From assembly GCF_032062135.1 (NCBI RefSeq), contig NC_092866.1, forward strand, positions 24,289,838 to 24,353,837: a stretch of 64,000 bases of DNA. Direction: 5' to 3'. Source of the stretch: Pyxicephalus adspersus (Eukaryota > Chordata > Amphibia > Anura > Pyxicephalidae). The notes under the pieces were generated by a model that ran no database searches, was not told the DNA's origin, and was given only the letters and a program-made list of their open reading frames with translations. Below are positions 46,801 through 59,279 of the stretch, piece after piece; position 1 is the first letter of the stretch, and every line of letters starts with the position of its first letter. A program made the translations under genes and the position numbers.

Positions 46801-48044
46801 AAATATTAGCGGGGAAGGTTAAGTTGGGTATAAGAATATGATAGGTAATTAAAAGAAAACAAAGGGTGGAGTGAAGAAAGGTAATGGAAGGAGAAAGGGA
46901 CAAAAGGGAGGTCACAATTTTGAGGAGAAGTAAGGAATTCCCACCCTCCCGCCCCAGTTGGTTATGGGAGTTTTCAGGGTGGTAAGGTAAAGAGAGGTGT
47001 GGCAGTTTGAGGTCCCCAAAGGCAATGTGGTGGAAGATGTGTGTTCTTTAAGGTAATGGAGTGTGGAGAGCCATCTAAGGTATGGGTCTCCAAAAAGTTA
47101 GGGATTAGGCCGTTAAGAGATGGTTTTTAGTGTTCGGAACGCGTGATTGATATTGTCTATATATATATATATGAGTCTGGGAGCCGGATATATCAATTGG
47201 TGACACTGATCCCTGGTCAACGGTGTTGAAAGGGTTAATGCCTATTTAGGCTCTGCAACCTGATTGGTGGTATTAGGGATTGTTTAAAATATGTGGGTAG
47301 TAAAAATAAAAGTTGTAAGTGATGTTTATGAATATGGCAATTAATAAAATGTCCGAAAGGCCAAGTTTTATACTACAGATAAATTTGTCATTATTGAATG
47401 GGTTTTGTGGATGAGGAGGGAAGGGAGTGCAGGAGGGTGTAGGGAAGAGTGAGGGGTTCTATCATACCATAGTCATGCTTACTTTACTTTCTACTGCCTA
47501 CAAACTATTATTTTCACAGCACAGAATTTGTAGTGTTACAACTGACAGCATTAACAGATTTTTTCACTATGTGACACAGTAGTAGTCACATACACAGACA
47601 ATTTATTTCTGATTTTCTTACATTTTTTTGTCATATTCCAACATTTTTATTTACATTTACTGTATTCCTGAGTTTTCAGTGAGCTTCTCCAACAGTTCAA
47701 TGTAAATGAAGGTATACTACAACCTTCAAAAACAGTATATTATACTGCAACAGTATATTCATATTATATTCACCTTTCACGTTCATGTATATATGTATAT
47801 AATTGTTCCGACCCTCTCAGGACATCTTTCCTAAATTTCAATTAGGGAAGAGCGGAACTATATGTCCCTTGATCCTATGTGACTTTCAGCTAAATGTGCA
47901 CCCATATGTACCCTGTGTTCTGGTAACTGCTGTCAATCAAATCCTTAGGAGTGGAGTTAAGGAATGGGTGGAGAACAGGGCTTTGGTGCTGTGCTGGTGC
48001 CTGGTGCATGCACAAGTACAGGTAATACGAGATTGTGGACTGTA
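43839..48044. other. No gene recognised
   Basis: Long AT-rich non-coding stretch. The only simple repeats are TA runs near 47157-47172 and duplicated TAATAATCAG near 46743. 45377-45727 is open on both strands, but neither product is recognised. Confidence 0.45.
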
Positions 48045-48420
48045 GGTTTGTTCTTAAGTTGAATTTGTATGTAAGTCGAAACAGATACATTTTTTTTTTT
48101 AAACAATGCAATTAGGACAGATGTTTGTCTCAACATTATTATTATAAACTCCTCATTGTGAATCACAAACACAGCAAAAAAAAACTTCTGGAGCAAGCTG
48201 TGCTTTGTTATGCATAAAAAACAACAACTGCAGAGTCTGTCTTAGTCATTAAAGAGTTACAAGAAGCTGCAATCTCGGCTGTGTTTAGCAAAAGATTTCC
48301 TCTGCAAGTCATGCAAACTGTCCCTTCCCTCTTCAAGGCCCTGTTCTGCAAAGGAGCGAACAGGGAAGCCCGTTCATATCTAGGAAGGCGTCCAGATGTC
48401 GAATGTCCTTAGCTCGGGGA
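48045..48420. repeat. Probable interspersed repeat (frog MITE-like)
   Basis: Begins near GTTTGTTCTTAAGTTGAATT followed by TGTATGTAAGTCG and ends near CGTCCAGATGTCGAATGTCC. The opening AAGTTGAATTTGTATGTAAG and the closing CAGATGTCGAATGTCC are a pairing I recall from a common anuran repeat. Within this window it is single-copy, so the call rests on memory. Confidence 0.4.
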
Positions 48421-49440
48421 CTACCTTTGTGGCTATATTTAGCCTTCTGATTATGCAAGGCATTGTTGCCACCCTACAGGAAGAAATTCAGATTCCTGAA
48501 CCAAACATGTCAGAGTTTGCTCAAACTAATGCCACCAAACATAATAAAGAAACAGCAAGTTTCTTTACAATGAGTTTGAAATGCCTAGAGAAATAAGTTT
48601 TCTATGGATCTTTATACACAACAGAAAGTTAACAATGTCAGAGGACTTTTATTTTGGACTGTTTTTGTAGGGTCACACATGTAGCAGTTGAGATATATAT
48701 ATGTTTTATTGTAATTGATTTATCAATAAATGTTGTTATTTTAAGCAATTGTTCCTTAAAAGTCACATTTAATGGTTGTAAAAAAGTGTACAATTTTTTT
48801 TAATTAGGCAATCATAATGTTCACCAAGCATTCCTTGCAAGTGTATTGGTGTATGTATTTTTAATTACAGAGTGTAATTTCTCCTGCAGAAAATGTTTTG
48901 TGGCCTATAAAAATGCTCCTTTTCAAATTAAATGTATTGCTGCTTTATTGTACTACACACTCCCACATGTACAACTTAGGTTTGAGGGCACATATCAAAA
49001 GGCATACATTTAGATGACAGTTCTAAACCTAAAAATTAACCATAGATCACAAAATAAACATATAAAATACTTACTTGGAATGTTACCAGTAGTACTACTG
49101 TGAGAATGAAAAGGAGAATAACTTTTTTAATCTAGGTTACAATTTATGGACAAAAGGACCTTTTCAATGACTTTGGAATGCTTTTTTAAAGGTTTTTTAT
49201 TTGTGAAAAAAATGATTTAGTCAAACATTTGTCAAAATTCAATCATTCTGTCGAAATTGCTGACCTGTGCTTTGGAGAGTCCTATTCTGCTTTACAAACC
49301 TTTTCTCCTGCACGTAATTAATGCTTGAGTAACTAAATTATGTTAATGAGGGAAGAGTCAGAGCTAATAGCTATCTTGTTGTTAAGTGTTTGTCATTTTT
49401 GTGTCAATTGAAAGCCGCACGCTCACACTGCCTTGCCAAA
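48421..49440. other. No gene supported; AATAAA-containing
   Basis: A 66-codon frame (48396-48596) starts inside the preceding repeat and continues into unique sequence with a hydrophobic start (FVAIFSLLIMQGIVATLQ). An AATAAA lies at about 48725. It could be a last exon, but no homology is recognised and the start lies in repeat DNA. Confidence 0.3.
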
Positions 49441-49545
49441 CTGGCTACTCCCTGGCAAATCCTCCCTGAGTGTGGCTTGTGGTTACCGCTTTGGAATGGA
49501 TAATTCACCCCGAGCCACACTCAGGATTACCACTAGGGAGGTTAA
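49441..49545. repeat. piggyBac-type MITE, right part
   Basis: Ends CGAGCCACACTCAGGATTAC then CACTAGGGAGGTTAA. Its complement matches the TTAACC-CCT...GAGTGTGGCTCGGGGT terminus at 33888. An inverted partner (CCTGAGTGTGGCTTGTGG, about 49465-49483) makes a short hairpin element. The left TTAA is not preserved. Confidence 0.6.
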
Positions 49546-50339
49546 ACAAAATAACAAACAAAATAATATTTTTTTTTTTTTTTTTTTTTTTTTTACCAAA
49601 GAGTGAAATAATAATATTACTGAACAGTATTAAGTTATTCTTCTGTTTTACACTAGTCAAAACGGCAAATTTGTAAAAAGAAAATTTTATTGCCTATTAT
49701 TTTTATTTCACAATGTAAAGGATTTAAATATACTTGTTTATTTCAATTATCTGTTAAAATGTGCAGTCATTTTGCTAATTACAATTTTCTATAATCCAAT
49801 TTTTTTTTTAAATGGGCAAAAGTTAGAACCCTTGTTTTACTGCTCAGTACCTATCAGAGAGATTTCATCTCACTTTTTTTCCTGCAACAACCTTTTACCT
49901 TACAAGAAAATAGGAAAAATCAGCAACAGAAAAACAAAGAACTATAAAAAGCTGTCACATATAGAAGTTTTTCTGCCCCTCCCCCGCCTTATTAAAAAAA
50001 ATTGCTGTTGCTGCTAAAGTTTCCTTCTATTCTGGGTCTAACAACCATTTTATCAGACAGGAAGTGAAAGAATCCTCCCAGAATAGCTTTCATAGGCAGG
50101 ACAACCTGAAATGAGTTCTTATCCTATCCCACTCTAAATCAAAAACTAAAAATAGTTATGGGTATAGATACATTTTAGTACCAGAAGATCCCACTTTTTT
50201 AGTTTGCAAAAGGTCATCCTAAAATAACAACTTACCAACAATTATACTGTAATGTTTTAATGCCCCCCACCAAATCAATCCTAAATATTTTTTTTTAAAA
50301 ATAAGTAAACAGGGTAATGTAATTTTTAATCTCCTGCAT
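49546..50339. other. No gene; poly(T) run and AT-rich DNA
   Basis: A T run of about 26 occupies 49568-49593. 50015-50135 resembles a frog repeat I recall (CAGACAGGAAGTGAAAGAAT) but is not delimited. Confidence 0.4.
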
Positions 50340-50760
50340 CCCTATAGCCGTGCAGCCTCAGATGTACCTTCTCAGCATCCCCAGCACATACTCTGAAGCT
50401 GTCAGTCCCTAGCTTCCCTGCCATTGGCTGATAGGACTTTATAGCCCTTTTTTCTCACAGTCCCCAGTTGCATGTTGTAGCGTTAAGCTGGGCTGACTTG
50501 CAGCTGGTGTGTTTTTTCGTTAGATTTACTGTTGCGACCCTGCCTGATTCTGAACCTGTGATTGTATTCTGCCTGGTCCGACCTTGTGCCTGTGACCCCA
50601 ACTCCGCTTTGTCTTTTTTCCTTGGATACCTTGTCTGGTTGACTGATTACCCGTGTATGACTTCAGCCTCTGTATTCTGGACTTGCCTTTGTTTGAATCT
50701 TTGGTACTGCATTTTCTGTGGGCTCCTGGTCCTCTGTAAGTCTTTCTCAGAGGTATGTCA
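50340..50760 (+). repeat. LTR-like fragment, plus orientation
   Basis: An inverted CCAAT word (CATTGGCTGAT, about 50423) precedes a TATA-like CTTTATAG (about 50437). A C/T-rich region follows with repeated CTG-CC-GAC-type words and GGTACTGCATTTTCTGTGGG, the U5 style of amphibian Gypsy LTRs. Termini are not identifiable. The 119-codon frame across it is fortuitous. Confidence 0.45.
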
Positions 50761-51005
50761 TCTCCATCCTTGTTTTTTTTACCTCCAACACAGCAAAAAG
50801 GTTTATACCCTCAATTTGAGTTTGTAACTTACTGTTTTAACACCCCAAGACACCATGCAGACAGCTCCATACCCTACCACTAATACCTGAACAAAGGTGT
50901 ATGCACAACAATGCAGCATATTTACCTGGAAACTCCATGTAAACTGATAATACAGATTTTGTGTCAAAAGTTATTCAGAACCATACATCCTCCCACAATA
51001 TAGAC

Positions 51006-51477
51006 TTAAAGCGGAACTAAACTAACAAAAATTTACCTTTAATTCCGCGGATCCCTTGATGGTGCTGGTCCTTCTGGCAATCTGGTCCTGCATCGTCCTA
51101 GGAATCCTCTTCATCCTGGTGTCGCCCTCTTCTGCCTTCTTTACCGGTGTTTTTGCTCCATCACGCGATCTTGCATTGCTCATGTGTGAGATAGGAATCT
51201 CTTTCTGCTTGGTGGAAAAGATGCCCCTTCTGTGCATGCCCGAGGTCAGGCCAGCCAGAGCCTCCTGGGATGCATGACTTAGGTATCCCAGGAGGCTCTG
51301 CACTCCCATTAAGTCTTAATCGCAGCAACAATCTAGACATGAAGGGGCGGTTCTGCATCCTTTTTTTATCAATAAAAAGAAAGTTGCACAAAAAAAATAC
51401 ATTTTTCCTTTTATTTTTAGAAGGGTTGTCTACCCTTCTATGTAAAGTAAAAATGTTGAGTTTGGGTACACACTTAA
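51006..51477. repeat. MITE with TTAAAGCGGAACTAAAC terminus
   Basis: The left end TTAAAGCGGAACTAAAC is loosely inverted at the right end GAGTTTGGGTACACACTTAA. The body contains a perfect 12-bp hairpin AGCCTCCTGGGA / TCCCAGGAGGCT (51266-51304 region) and GGTTGTCTACCCTTCTATGT near the right end. Composition is GC-richer than the flanks. Several overlapping open frames here are in repeat DNA and not genes. Confidence 0.6.
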
Positions 51478-52513
51478 AATCTATCATCTTCACCCACCAT
51501 GTTCTACTAGTAAAAAACAGCACCAACATATAAACTATAATACTCTTTACATAATGAAAGTATTATGGAATTTGCATACCCTTACTTTGGAAAAAAATTA
51601 AAACAGGCCAAATGTATGATATGTCATGGTATGATAAAAACCTGAAAGATTACCAACCAGAGAATTCCATGTTTTAAAAATACAGCCCATAGTGTGCTGT
51701 GGCAAAAAATGGGAATAATAAAAGTAAACTAAAATGTAAGACTATAAAAGTGTAAAAGTTACAATATGTGGACAATCAACGCACGAATGAGACAAAATGT
51801 GGGCAACAATAAAAAGGTAATCCTATGAAAATATAAGCAAAATACTTTCATTCTCTCCACCCCCTTTTCCTACCTAGCAAAATTTTCTATTTCCACAGTA
51901 CCACTACCCACAGAATTTCCATTTCCTCTGAAAAACCTTTCACCAATAAAATTCTTATTTCCCCAGATAATGAATTAGTTGTCAGACCAGCCCAGGACTC
52001 CAGATCTTAGAAGACTTTTTAGCTTTTTTACCCCTTGTATTACATCGGTCCATGGATGCATTGATATGTATGCAGAAGAGCAATGATTGTGCATACTTCC
52101 ATCAATGACATTGGTACAAATTTGGGAGAAGAGAGGAGGGAATATGCCTCCTCAAACGGTAGAACAATAAGCAGGAGGAAAAGTTGTCACAGGGAGGAAG
52201 CAGCTTAGAGTATATCAGTCTGCCCAAAGTGCTGCTCAGTAGCCGCATTGCCTGCTGTTTAATCAATTACTGCAACATCAGTGGGTTTATTTACCTAAAT
52301 AATGTATACTCTATTCATAGCAAGCATACATGAATGATCCTCCTGCAAAGGATATTTCAGAGCTTTGTATTCTTTTGGTAAAACAAAGGTTCAAGGTTTC
52401 TTAGGTGAGTGGTATTTCCACATATAGCTTCATAGAGGGTAATAGCTTCATTGAAAATTAACATTTGATGGAGAAATATTTCATTAAGGGGCTTCAGTTT
52501 TTAAAATACTGAT
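51478..52513. other. No gene recognised
   Basis: Non-coding; nothing identified. Confidence 0.4.
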
Positions 52514-52598
52514 ATTATAACCAAGGAGTTAACCATATTGTGATAGTTAACCATATTGTGATCTTATAACCAAGGAGTTACCCATATTGTGATAGTTC
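52514..52598. repeat. Short tandem duplication, 49-bp period
   Basis: TTATAACCAAGGAGTTAACC starting at 52515 recurs at 52564 with one change, and GTTAACCATATTGTGATA is repeated inside the first unit. Confidence 0.85.
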
Positions 52599-53084
52599 CT
52601 GAAAAGGGTTTGGAAGTGGTATGTGGGCTTAAGTATGGGTAGAACATTGTTACAAAACAAAAGGGTGAAAATGTATTTCTCACTTGGATGCCTTTTATAA
52701 TTGGGTTGTTTCTAAGGAGGGCTGCCAAAATTACAACATATTGTAGAAAAATTATGGGGAAATGGGGTATCACCGACAGGTGTCATTGTATATCTGGAAC
52801 CTTGTTGATTTGCTGGTTTATGACTAGGAAAATATTGGTAACTGGCGTAGATGAACATTGCAACCCCCACAGATTTCCTGTAGTTTGAGGCTAGGTATCT
52901 CTGAGGGAGTTATCCAGGGGAAAGTGCTAGTTTGTGTTTTAATTAGGGGAGCAATACCTTTACCGTTACAATGTTACTCCTCTCAAAACTGTCCGGGTCC
53001 ACTACATGGTGTTGGCAGCTAGGAATGATACTAAAAAGAGATACTTGCTTAAGTTGGTGCAGATTTTGCTGAGAAGATTGTAAG
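52599..53084. other. No gene recognised
   Basis: Contains short open frames with no recognisable product. Confidence 0.4.
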
Positions 53085-53262
53085 TAATGTTGATCGAATA
53101 GCTCAGTGTTCGATATGACGGCTATTCGATCGAATAGCCTGATATTTTTCAGTTGATCGAATGCCGAATTCGAACACCATTGAAGTCTCAGTGGTGGGGG
53201 GGGATTTGGGTTATTTTCGTGACTGTGTAGAACTGCAAAAGCAATCAGGGGAGTGGAGCTGA
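53085..53262. repeat. hAT-type MITE, inverted partial copy
   Basis: Opens TAATGTTGATCGAATAGC, a one-base variant of the TAGTGTTG terminus. It continues through TTCGATCGAATAG and CGAATTCGAACACCATTGA to TGTAGAACTGCAAAAGCAAT, which is the complement of the 38.6-kb copy. The other terminus is missing. Confidence 0.7.
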
Positions 53263-53974
53263 CATATCATGAACCAGTTTATCACCTGTCAATCTGAACA
53301 CAGTCCACTTTGTATTTAACTTTCCAGTCACTTTAATTGGCAAAGATAGGGGTTCAACACAAACAGCCAATAACTTTATACCCTGAAAAAACTGATGCAT
53401 TTACCCATCTCTATTTAATAGACTGACACTTCATGTCAATGTAAAAAAACATTGATAGCTTAAGTGAACACTTTAGTAGTAATGGGAAAATGTACAGGCT
53501 TTGACAGTAAATATTGTGATAATAATGATAAGCACTTGTGATATGTGCTCTAAGAGCAAGTGATCAGTAGTACCATTACTAAAAATGCTGAGAGCTGTGT
53601 TCTGCAAAACTTTAATTTTAAGTAAGTTGTATTTATTGGCACAAAACAATGTATTGTGCTGTGAGAATCTGCAGGCAGGCAGGACAGCAGACACGGACTC
53701 AGAGGAAATGCTAGGTAATATGGGAGAGAAGGCAGACACTGGGTTGATTAAAACCTTTTTGGAATAAAAAAACATTGCTTTAATTTTATATATCAAAGTG
53801 ATACATACTGCATATTGCACAATTAAAAATCAAACCGATGCTAATATACAGTTGTTATTATAAATTTAATACATATAAAATATACAGATATCAAGTTGTT
53901 ATTATTATAAAATTATTTTTAGTAATTTAACAAATAATATTAAATAATACGCTAATTTCTGTGTGTAATATGTT
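53263..53974. other. No gene recognised
   Basis: AT-rich; overlapping frames on both strands at 53473-53820 have no recognisable product. Confidence 0.4.
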
Positions 53975-54350
53975 GTGTGTGCAAAACCGTTTCACGCAGT
54001 GATTCACATATAACCCTTGTGGATAAAACATTATTTTACACAGTGCATGTATTTTTTATGTAAAATACAGATCATTTTTGTAGAAAGTGGTATAAAGCTA
54101 TTGAAAAGACTTTATGAACAAAAACTATATTTTGTGTCACAAAGAATAGAATTTTTATGTGTAGTGTACCAATTTTTTTTTTGTATAATGGGCTTAAATC
54201 TACTTGAAAAAACCTTTATGAGCAAAACATTTTTTTTACAGAGTAAACACATTTTTTGTGTGAAGTACACTTCATTTTTGTAATAAGTGGTATAAAGCTA
54301 CTTGAAAAAAAAAGCCTTTATGGGCAAAACTATTTAACACAGTAAACATG
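53975..54350. repeat. Minisatellite, about 100-bp units
   Basis: AGTGGTATAAAGCTATTGAA followed by an ACTTTATGAACAAAA-type block recurs at about 54086, 54187 and 54286, with a further degraded unit upstream (AAACATTATTTTACACAGTG at about 54027). Because 99-100 bases is close to a multiple of three, an 88-codon frame (54017-54283) stays open through it, which is an artefact of the repeat. Confidence 0.75.
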
Positions 54351-56636
54351 TGTTGATTATATTAAAAAAAGTGTTATATGTAAAGTAACACATTAACTTT
54401 GAAGCATATATTGCACTACCAATGTGTAATATTTAAATGATTGAGGTGACATTAAACAGCATTGCATTGCTTCATATTACAGTACATTCTGTTTTATGAA
54501 GCAAATCAGAAACAGGTTTCTTATGTTTGATATTTAAAAAAAAAAAAAAAAAAGGTTGAATAATTAGAATTTATAAATGCAGTGCACAATGCTTTCTGTC
54601 ATAAAGGTACTGGAAAGGTCAGTTTTCTAAAACTAAGATACCTCAATCCTATTAGCAGAGTAAAAAAAAATGAAAAGATCCTTCAGGTGATGCGTTAATT
54701 TTTTTTCTGATCATTTCTTAGGTCGACCATCATAATACCAAAGGAGGAAAGAACCTAGAAAGAGGTATAAAGGATTTTCTTTTAATGAGATGTTATGGCT
54801 TCTCATATAGAATTCATCTTTTTCTCCACTCCTGAAATGGATGGTAGACAGTGGATGAAATGGAGTCTGTCTGATAAAGAGAAATCAGGGAAGTAGAGTG
54901 TGCCTGTCAGCTCTTCTTGATAACTGAATAAACTCTGCTGCCCTGTGACAAAGGTGTCAGTCTCCTTCTCTCCAAAAAGAAAGCTTAATTGTGCTGTCCA
55001 TGAAGGTACCATTTCATGCTGAATCTTTGTCATGATGAGCGCAATGCATTTTAGATAGTTCTGTATTCAAAGGTACTCTTGAAGAAACACATTGACTCAC
55101 ATTTTTTTTCATCCAGTGGGTAATGAATAGAGTCATATTTTCTCAAAGTTTTATAGGGCAACTATGACAAATCTACAAAACGTTTACCTCTGTTTTGTTA
55201 GAATGTAGACCCTAATAGTAGGTTCCATTATCCCTTCTGCAGAACCCCTAAAATGTATGTTCTATTGTCTGCTCTTTGCAGAATTCAATAACATGTAATA
55301 ATTAGGCACATCCTCAATTTTGCATAGTGGTTTTTTATTTTCTGTGTTCTGGAGCTCACCTTTTCATCATCACCAGCAATGAAGGTTCTTAACTGTAACA
55401 GCGTTTGTGTATGCATTGTCTCCAACTAGCAGTTTAATATTCTAGGTAGCAGTCTACTACTTGTGTGGGATGTTTTGTGACACCTACAGACTTATAACCA
55501 ATAGGTACAGAGAAAATTTAGGGTCAAAATAGAAACAGTTACATACCGTTTCCTCAATAATGATTGGAACAAGGACACATTTTTCTCTGATTTACCTCTC
55601 TGCTCCTCTATTTAAAGTAAACAATTCACATGTGATTAAAGTGCACATTCCACATTTAGCTGATTCCTAAATTAGCATGCTACTTGGAAAACAACTGTTA
55701 GGATTTCAGCCTCTCTCTGATCCTGGCACTTTTCTACCCTTCATTTGTTCACAGTTCTCTTATTCCCACCTACTCTATCATTTGCAGTACAACTTGTGCT
55801 AATTCTTTGTGAATAACTATACACTTTACCATTATTGCCATAGCACTCCCATTTCCTCAGTCTGCTGATTTTTGCTGTACCTCATTAAATGCAGCTATTA
55901 TTTTTTTTAGTATTGGAATGACGATAGGTAAGAACAGTGTAATATTTCCACCATCAAGAGCCTCAGAAAGCTTATGCATGAGCAGATTTGTGACCCCATG
56001 ATTCTATTTTTCCATGGTAATGATGTCAGCATTATGGAGGTATAGCACACATACAAAACATAAACTGGGGCGATCAAAGCTCTCCTTTATCCCATTATGC
56101 ACTGAGATACTCCATTAGCAGGTGGTACGACCAAAACATTAGATAAAAAAGGTAAGAATGCAACAATAAGCAACACACGAAAGAGATTTTCCCTAAGTAT
56201 ATTTTAGGAATTCTGATCTGCTGCATTTAAATACAACTAAAAATTATAGATCTAGTTTCAAAGCACTCTTTGGACAGATTCAGAACAAGTGCCTCAAATT
56301 TGTACAATGCCCTGACTAGCTCAAGAGGTTCACAAATGGAGTAAGAAGGAAATATTAAATCAGGGAAAGTGAGAGAAGTAAAGTATAACTGAGGTCATAC
56401 TAGCAACAAAGGCCATTCTAAAGTTTGGCAAATAGATTAACCTAAATGTTCTGTGGTAGGCAGTTTTTTGCAGTGTTAGTTATCCAGCAAGCTTACATGT
56501 CTTTAGCAATCAGTCGGTATTTTATGTAAGCTGTGAGTTAGGTTTTTAGGCATAATTGCCATCAGGGTCCTTATTTAGGCACATTTTAGGGGTGACATCA
56601 AAGGAGGAAGAGAATGTTGAAGACAATGGTCCTGAC
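54351..56636. other. No gene recognised
   Basis: A run of about 18 A at 54536-54553. No coding or repeat family identified. Confidence 0.45.
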
Positions 56637-56750
56637 TTATTAAAACTCTCCAAGACTGGAATCCTAGGATTCCAGCAAACATGAAATGGATTCATTAGAA
56701 TCATTTGCTATTAAGGGCAGTATTGGAGAGCTTTGATAAACCAGGCCCAA
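56637..56750. repeat. Foldback MITE, family FB (copy 4, internally deleted)
   Basis: TGGTCCTGACTTATTAAAAC left end, GAGAGCTTTGATAAACCAGG right end, but only 114 bp long. The middle of the hairpin is lost. Confidence 0.75.
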
Positions 56751-57501
56751 TATGTGACTGTAATATATCACTAAAAACAATAAATGATCCTGCAACAAGA
56801 CAGTAACTAAAGTAGATAATTTAAGCATATATTCTGATATGCTTGCTCTACAACTTTCAGAAAAGGTTCCTGCTGTGTAAGTATAGGAAAAGTAATAAAA
56901 ATATTTTGCAGTGTGCAATGTACAGAGGTAAAGGCTAAAAATAGGTGTTTAGCTAAACTACACTAACTTGGAGCTCTGGTTATGTTCACTCCTATATGTT
57001 TAGATTTACAATTACAGCATAGTACTGTCACATGGCCTAGATACTGATACAATACGCACCATATCAGTTAGTTGACTCAAGGAGTTTCAATGTAAATATT
57101 CACAATATTCAATATCAGAGCTGAAGAGTGCATTCCTCCTATGTCTCCGTAAAAGACTGACCTTGTTATGTTATGTAGGTAATTAAGTGCCAGTGTATCT
57201 AAAATATACATATATCTGCAGTTTGGTAGATGTTGGAAAATGTTTTTTTTTTATATTTCTTGTTATCCAGAAAAGAAGAAAATAATTGCCACGTATTCTG
57301 TTCCTTAGGTTTGAGGCTTGACCTATTATTGTAAGATGTTGTAAAAGTGATGGTGGTGACAGTGACGATGGTTAGCATCGGTACACTACCTGCTAAATGT
57401 TACAATACCATTGCCAATAGTAGCTTCTATACATTACCCTTTGATCCCATAGGCACTAAATGGCCGCACTGGTTAATGGGGACTAATGGCTTGAGATCAT
57501 A
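56751..57501. other. No gene recognised
   Basis: AT-rich spacer between FB copies 4 and 5. Confidence 0.4.
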
Positions 57502-58155
57502 GGGCCCGATTTATTAAAACTCCCTAAAACTTGAAAGGTTTCAATTTTTATTAGTGCACATGGGTGATCCAGCAACCCTGGAATGGATTTGCCTAAAGCT
57601 ATCTATTATTATTATTAAATTATTATTATTATTATTATTAATAAACAGGATTTATATAGCGCCAACATATTACGCAGCGCTGTACATTAAATAGGGATTG
57701 CAAATGACAGACTAATACAGACAGCGATACTGGAGGAGAGGACCCTGCCCCAAAGAGCTTACAATGTAGTAGGTGGGAGAATTTACACACAATAGAATGG
57801 GAGATATGAAGTGGTGGGAAGTAGTGATGGTTTCAAATGACAGAAGAAGCCAGGTAGGCAAGTTTGAAAAAATGGGTTTTGAGCGCTCTGTTAAATGAGC
57901 AGAAAGTAGGAGCAAGCCGAATAGGACGAGGAAGACCATTCTAGAGAGTTGGAGCAGCTCTAGGGAAGCCTTGTATCCGTGCGTGTGAAGAGGTTATGAG
58001 TGAGGAAGTCATTAGTAAGTCATTGGAGGAGCGGAGAGAGCGGCAGGGGGAGTATTAATTAGCAAATGATCTATTCCAGGTTATTTGAATCACCCAGATT
58101 CACTTATAAAAGTGTACCCTTTCCAGTCTTGGAAAGCTTTAATAAATCAGGTCCA
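57502..58155. repeat. Foldback MITE, family FB (copy 5), split by a LINE
   Basis: Left part GGGCCCGATTTATTAAAAC to about 57601 and right part from about 58056 (TTAGCAAATGATCTATTCCA) to CTTTAATAAATCAGGTCC. The intervening 455 bp are a LINE 3' end, so the MITE was in place first. Confidence 0.85.
57602..58055 (-). pseudogene. LINE 3' end (CR1/L2 group), nested in an FB MITE
   Basis: On the minus strand the coding tail reads NGLPRPIRLAPTFCSF followed by NRALKTHFFKLAY and a stop. This matches the WNSLP--IR-A-S---F---LKTHLF--A- C-terminus shared by CR1/L2-type LINE reverse transcriptases. It is followed by a 3' UTR containing CTTTGGGGCAGGGTCCTCTC and ending GGCGCTATATAAATCC, then an (AAT)n tail (57602-57641 on the plus strand). 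The 5' truncation is typical of target-primed reverse transcription. An open frame in another register (57939-57712) is a shadow. Confidence 0.75.
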
Positions 58156-59279
58156 AGGAGTTTGCTTTACAGGTCATTGCTTGCATGTCACTAAGTGTAT
58201 ATGAAAAACTTAATCAGGGCTGCTGGTATTGTTATCTCATATGTACAACCTTAGATAGAATGACTTTTTTTTTAATGAATAAGGTTTGGATAAATTATAT
58301 GTTGGCCATCTCTTTTTTTTTTTTGCTAAAAAATGGCACTTATAGTAATTCTTTGATTTACTCTTTCTTTGGACACTCTGTTGTTTATGAATAAAGGTAC
58401 ATTATAATGCACAATAATGCATATTAAAAAAAAAAAAAGCACATGATCTTTTTTTTTAACGCAATGCACTACTGTATGTTGCCATGCATTGCTGCTTCCA
58501 ACAATGCAGGTGCACTTCCTTAGTGCATTGAGGTGCCTTAGTGCATAGGGGTGCCACTCAAAGTGGATGGTGCCGCAATGTAAAAATGCATGTTACATAA
58601 AATACATGTTACATTTGTTACCTCACTGCTATTGTTTACAATAAATGGGCCCTGAAAAAAAGAATGGCTCAGATATCTACTGGTTAATCACGTTCTGATG
58701 ACAATTGAGTTTGCTAGGTTGAATCAAGTAATTTTTTGAAAGAGCAGGTTATAAAACACACATTGTTACTCTATAGTAATTCTCATGATGAGCTGTAAAA
58801 AGGAGTGGCAGAAATATCATCTGTGCCCTTCTCAAATTTAATGATCTTCACAGGCTTCACATGGGCCTAAAATATCTTGATTACAAAGAAGCACTCGCTC
58901 CTATGTCAGCATTAAAAAATATCTTTGCATAATTTAAAGAGATTCTTTAAGAAATTTCAATTAAAGGTAATGGTAGTACAGGGAGATTGTTCCACCTGAT
59001 GTATATTCAGAAAACAATTGCTTACTGATCTAATTTAGGCATGTGTTTGAAGCAAGATAAAAAACTGCAGCTTAGCAAAAATGCTGGTATTAAACATTGA
59101 ACAGAAATGATCTTAAAAGTAAAAATACAAAAAAATGTATTGATATTAAATTGATATAATAAAACATACTATTGGTGCCTATGTATCTGTTTCCATATTA
59201 ATTAATTGTATACTTACTGTGTATATTAAGTAACATATTTATAAATGCTTTCAGAGGTAAGCAAATTGTGCTTATCCAA
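58156..59279. other. No gene; repetitive GCATTG-rich patch
   Basis: 58455-58600 has repeated GCAATGCA / TGCATTG words (AACGCAATGCAC, CATGCATTGC, TTAGTGCATTGAGGTGCC, TTAGTGCATAGGGGTGCC), suggesting a decayed short-period repeat. The rest is unremarkable. Confidence 0.4.

Noticed and set aside
48396..48596. 66-codon frame with a signal-peptide-like start and a downstream AATAAA
   Set aside because: The ATG lies at the end of a probable interspersed repeat and the peptide matches nothing I know. It could be a last exon, but that would need transcript data.
50468..50827. 119-codon Cys-rich frame
   Set aside because: Lies across an LTR-like U5 region; Cys and Leu richness follows from its CTG/TGT-rich repeat wording.
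54017..54283. 88-codon repetitive frame as a repeat protein
   Set aside because: The frame exists only because the minisatellite unit is about 99-100 bases; composition is homopolymer-driven.
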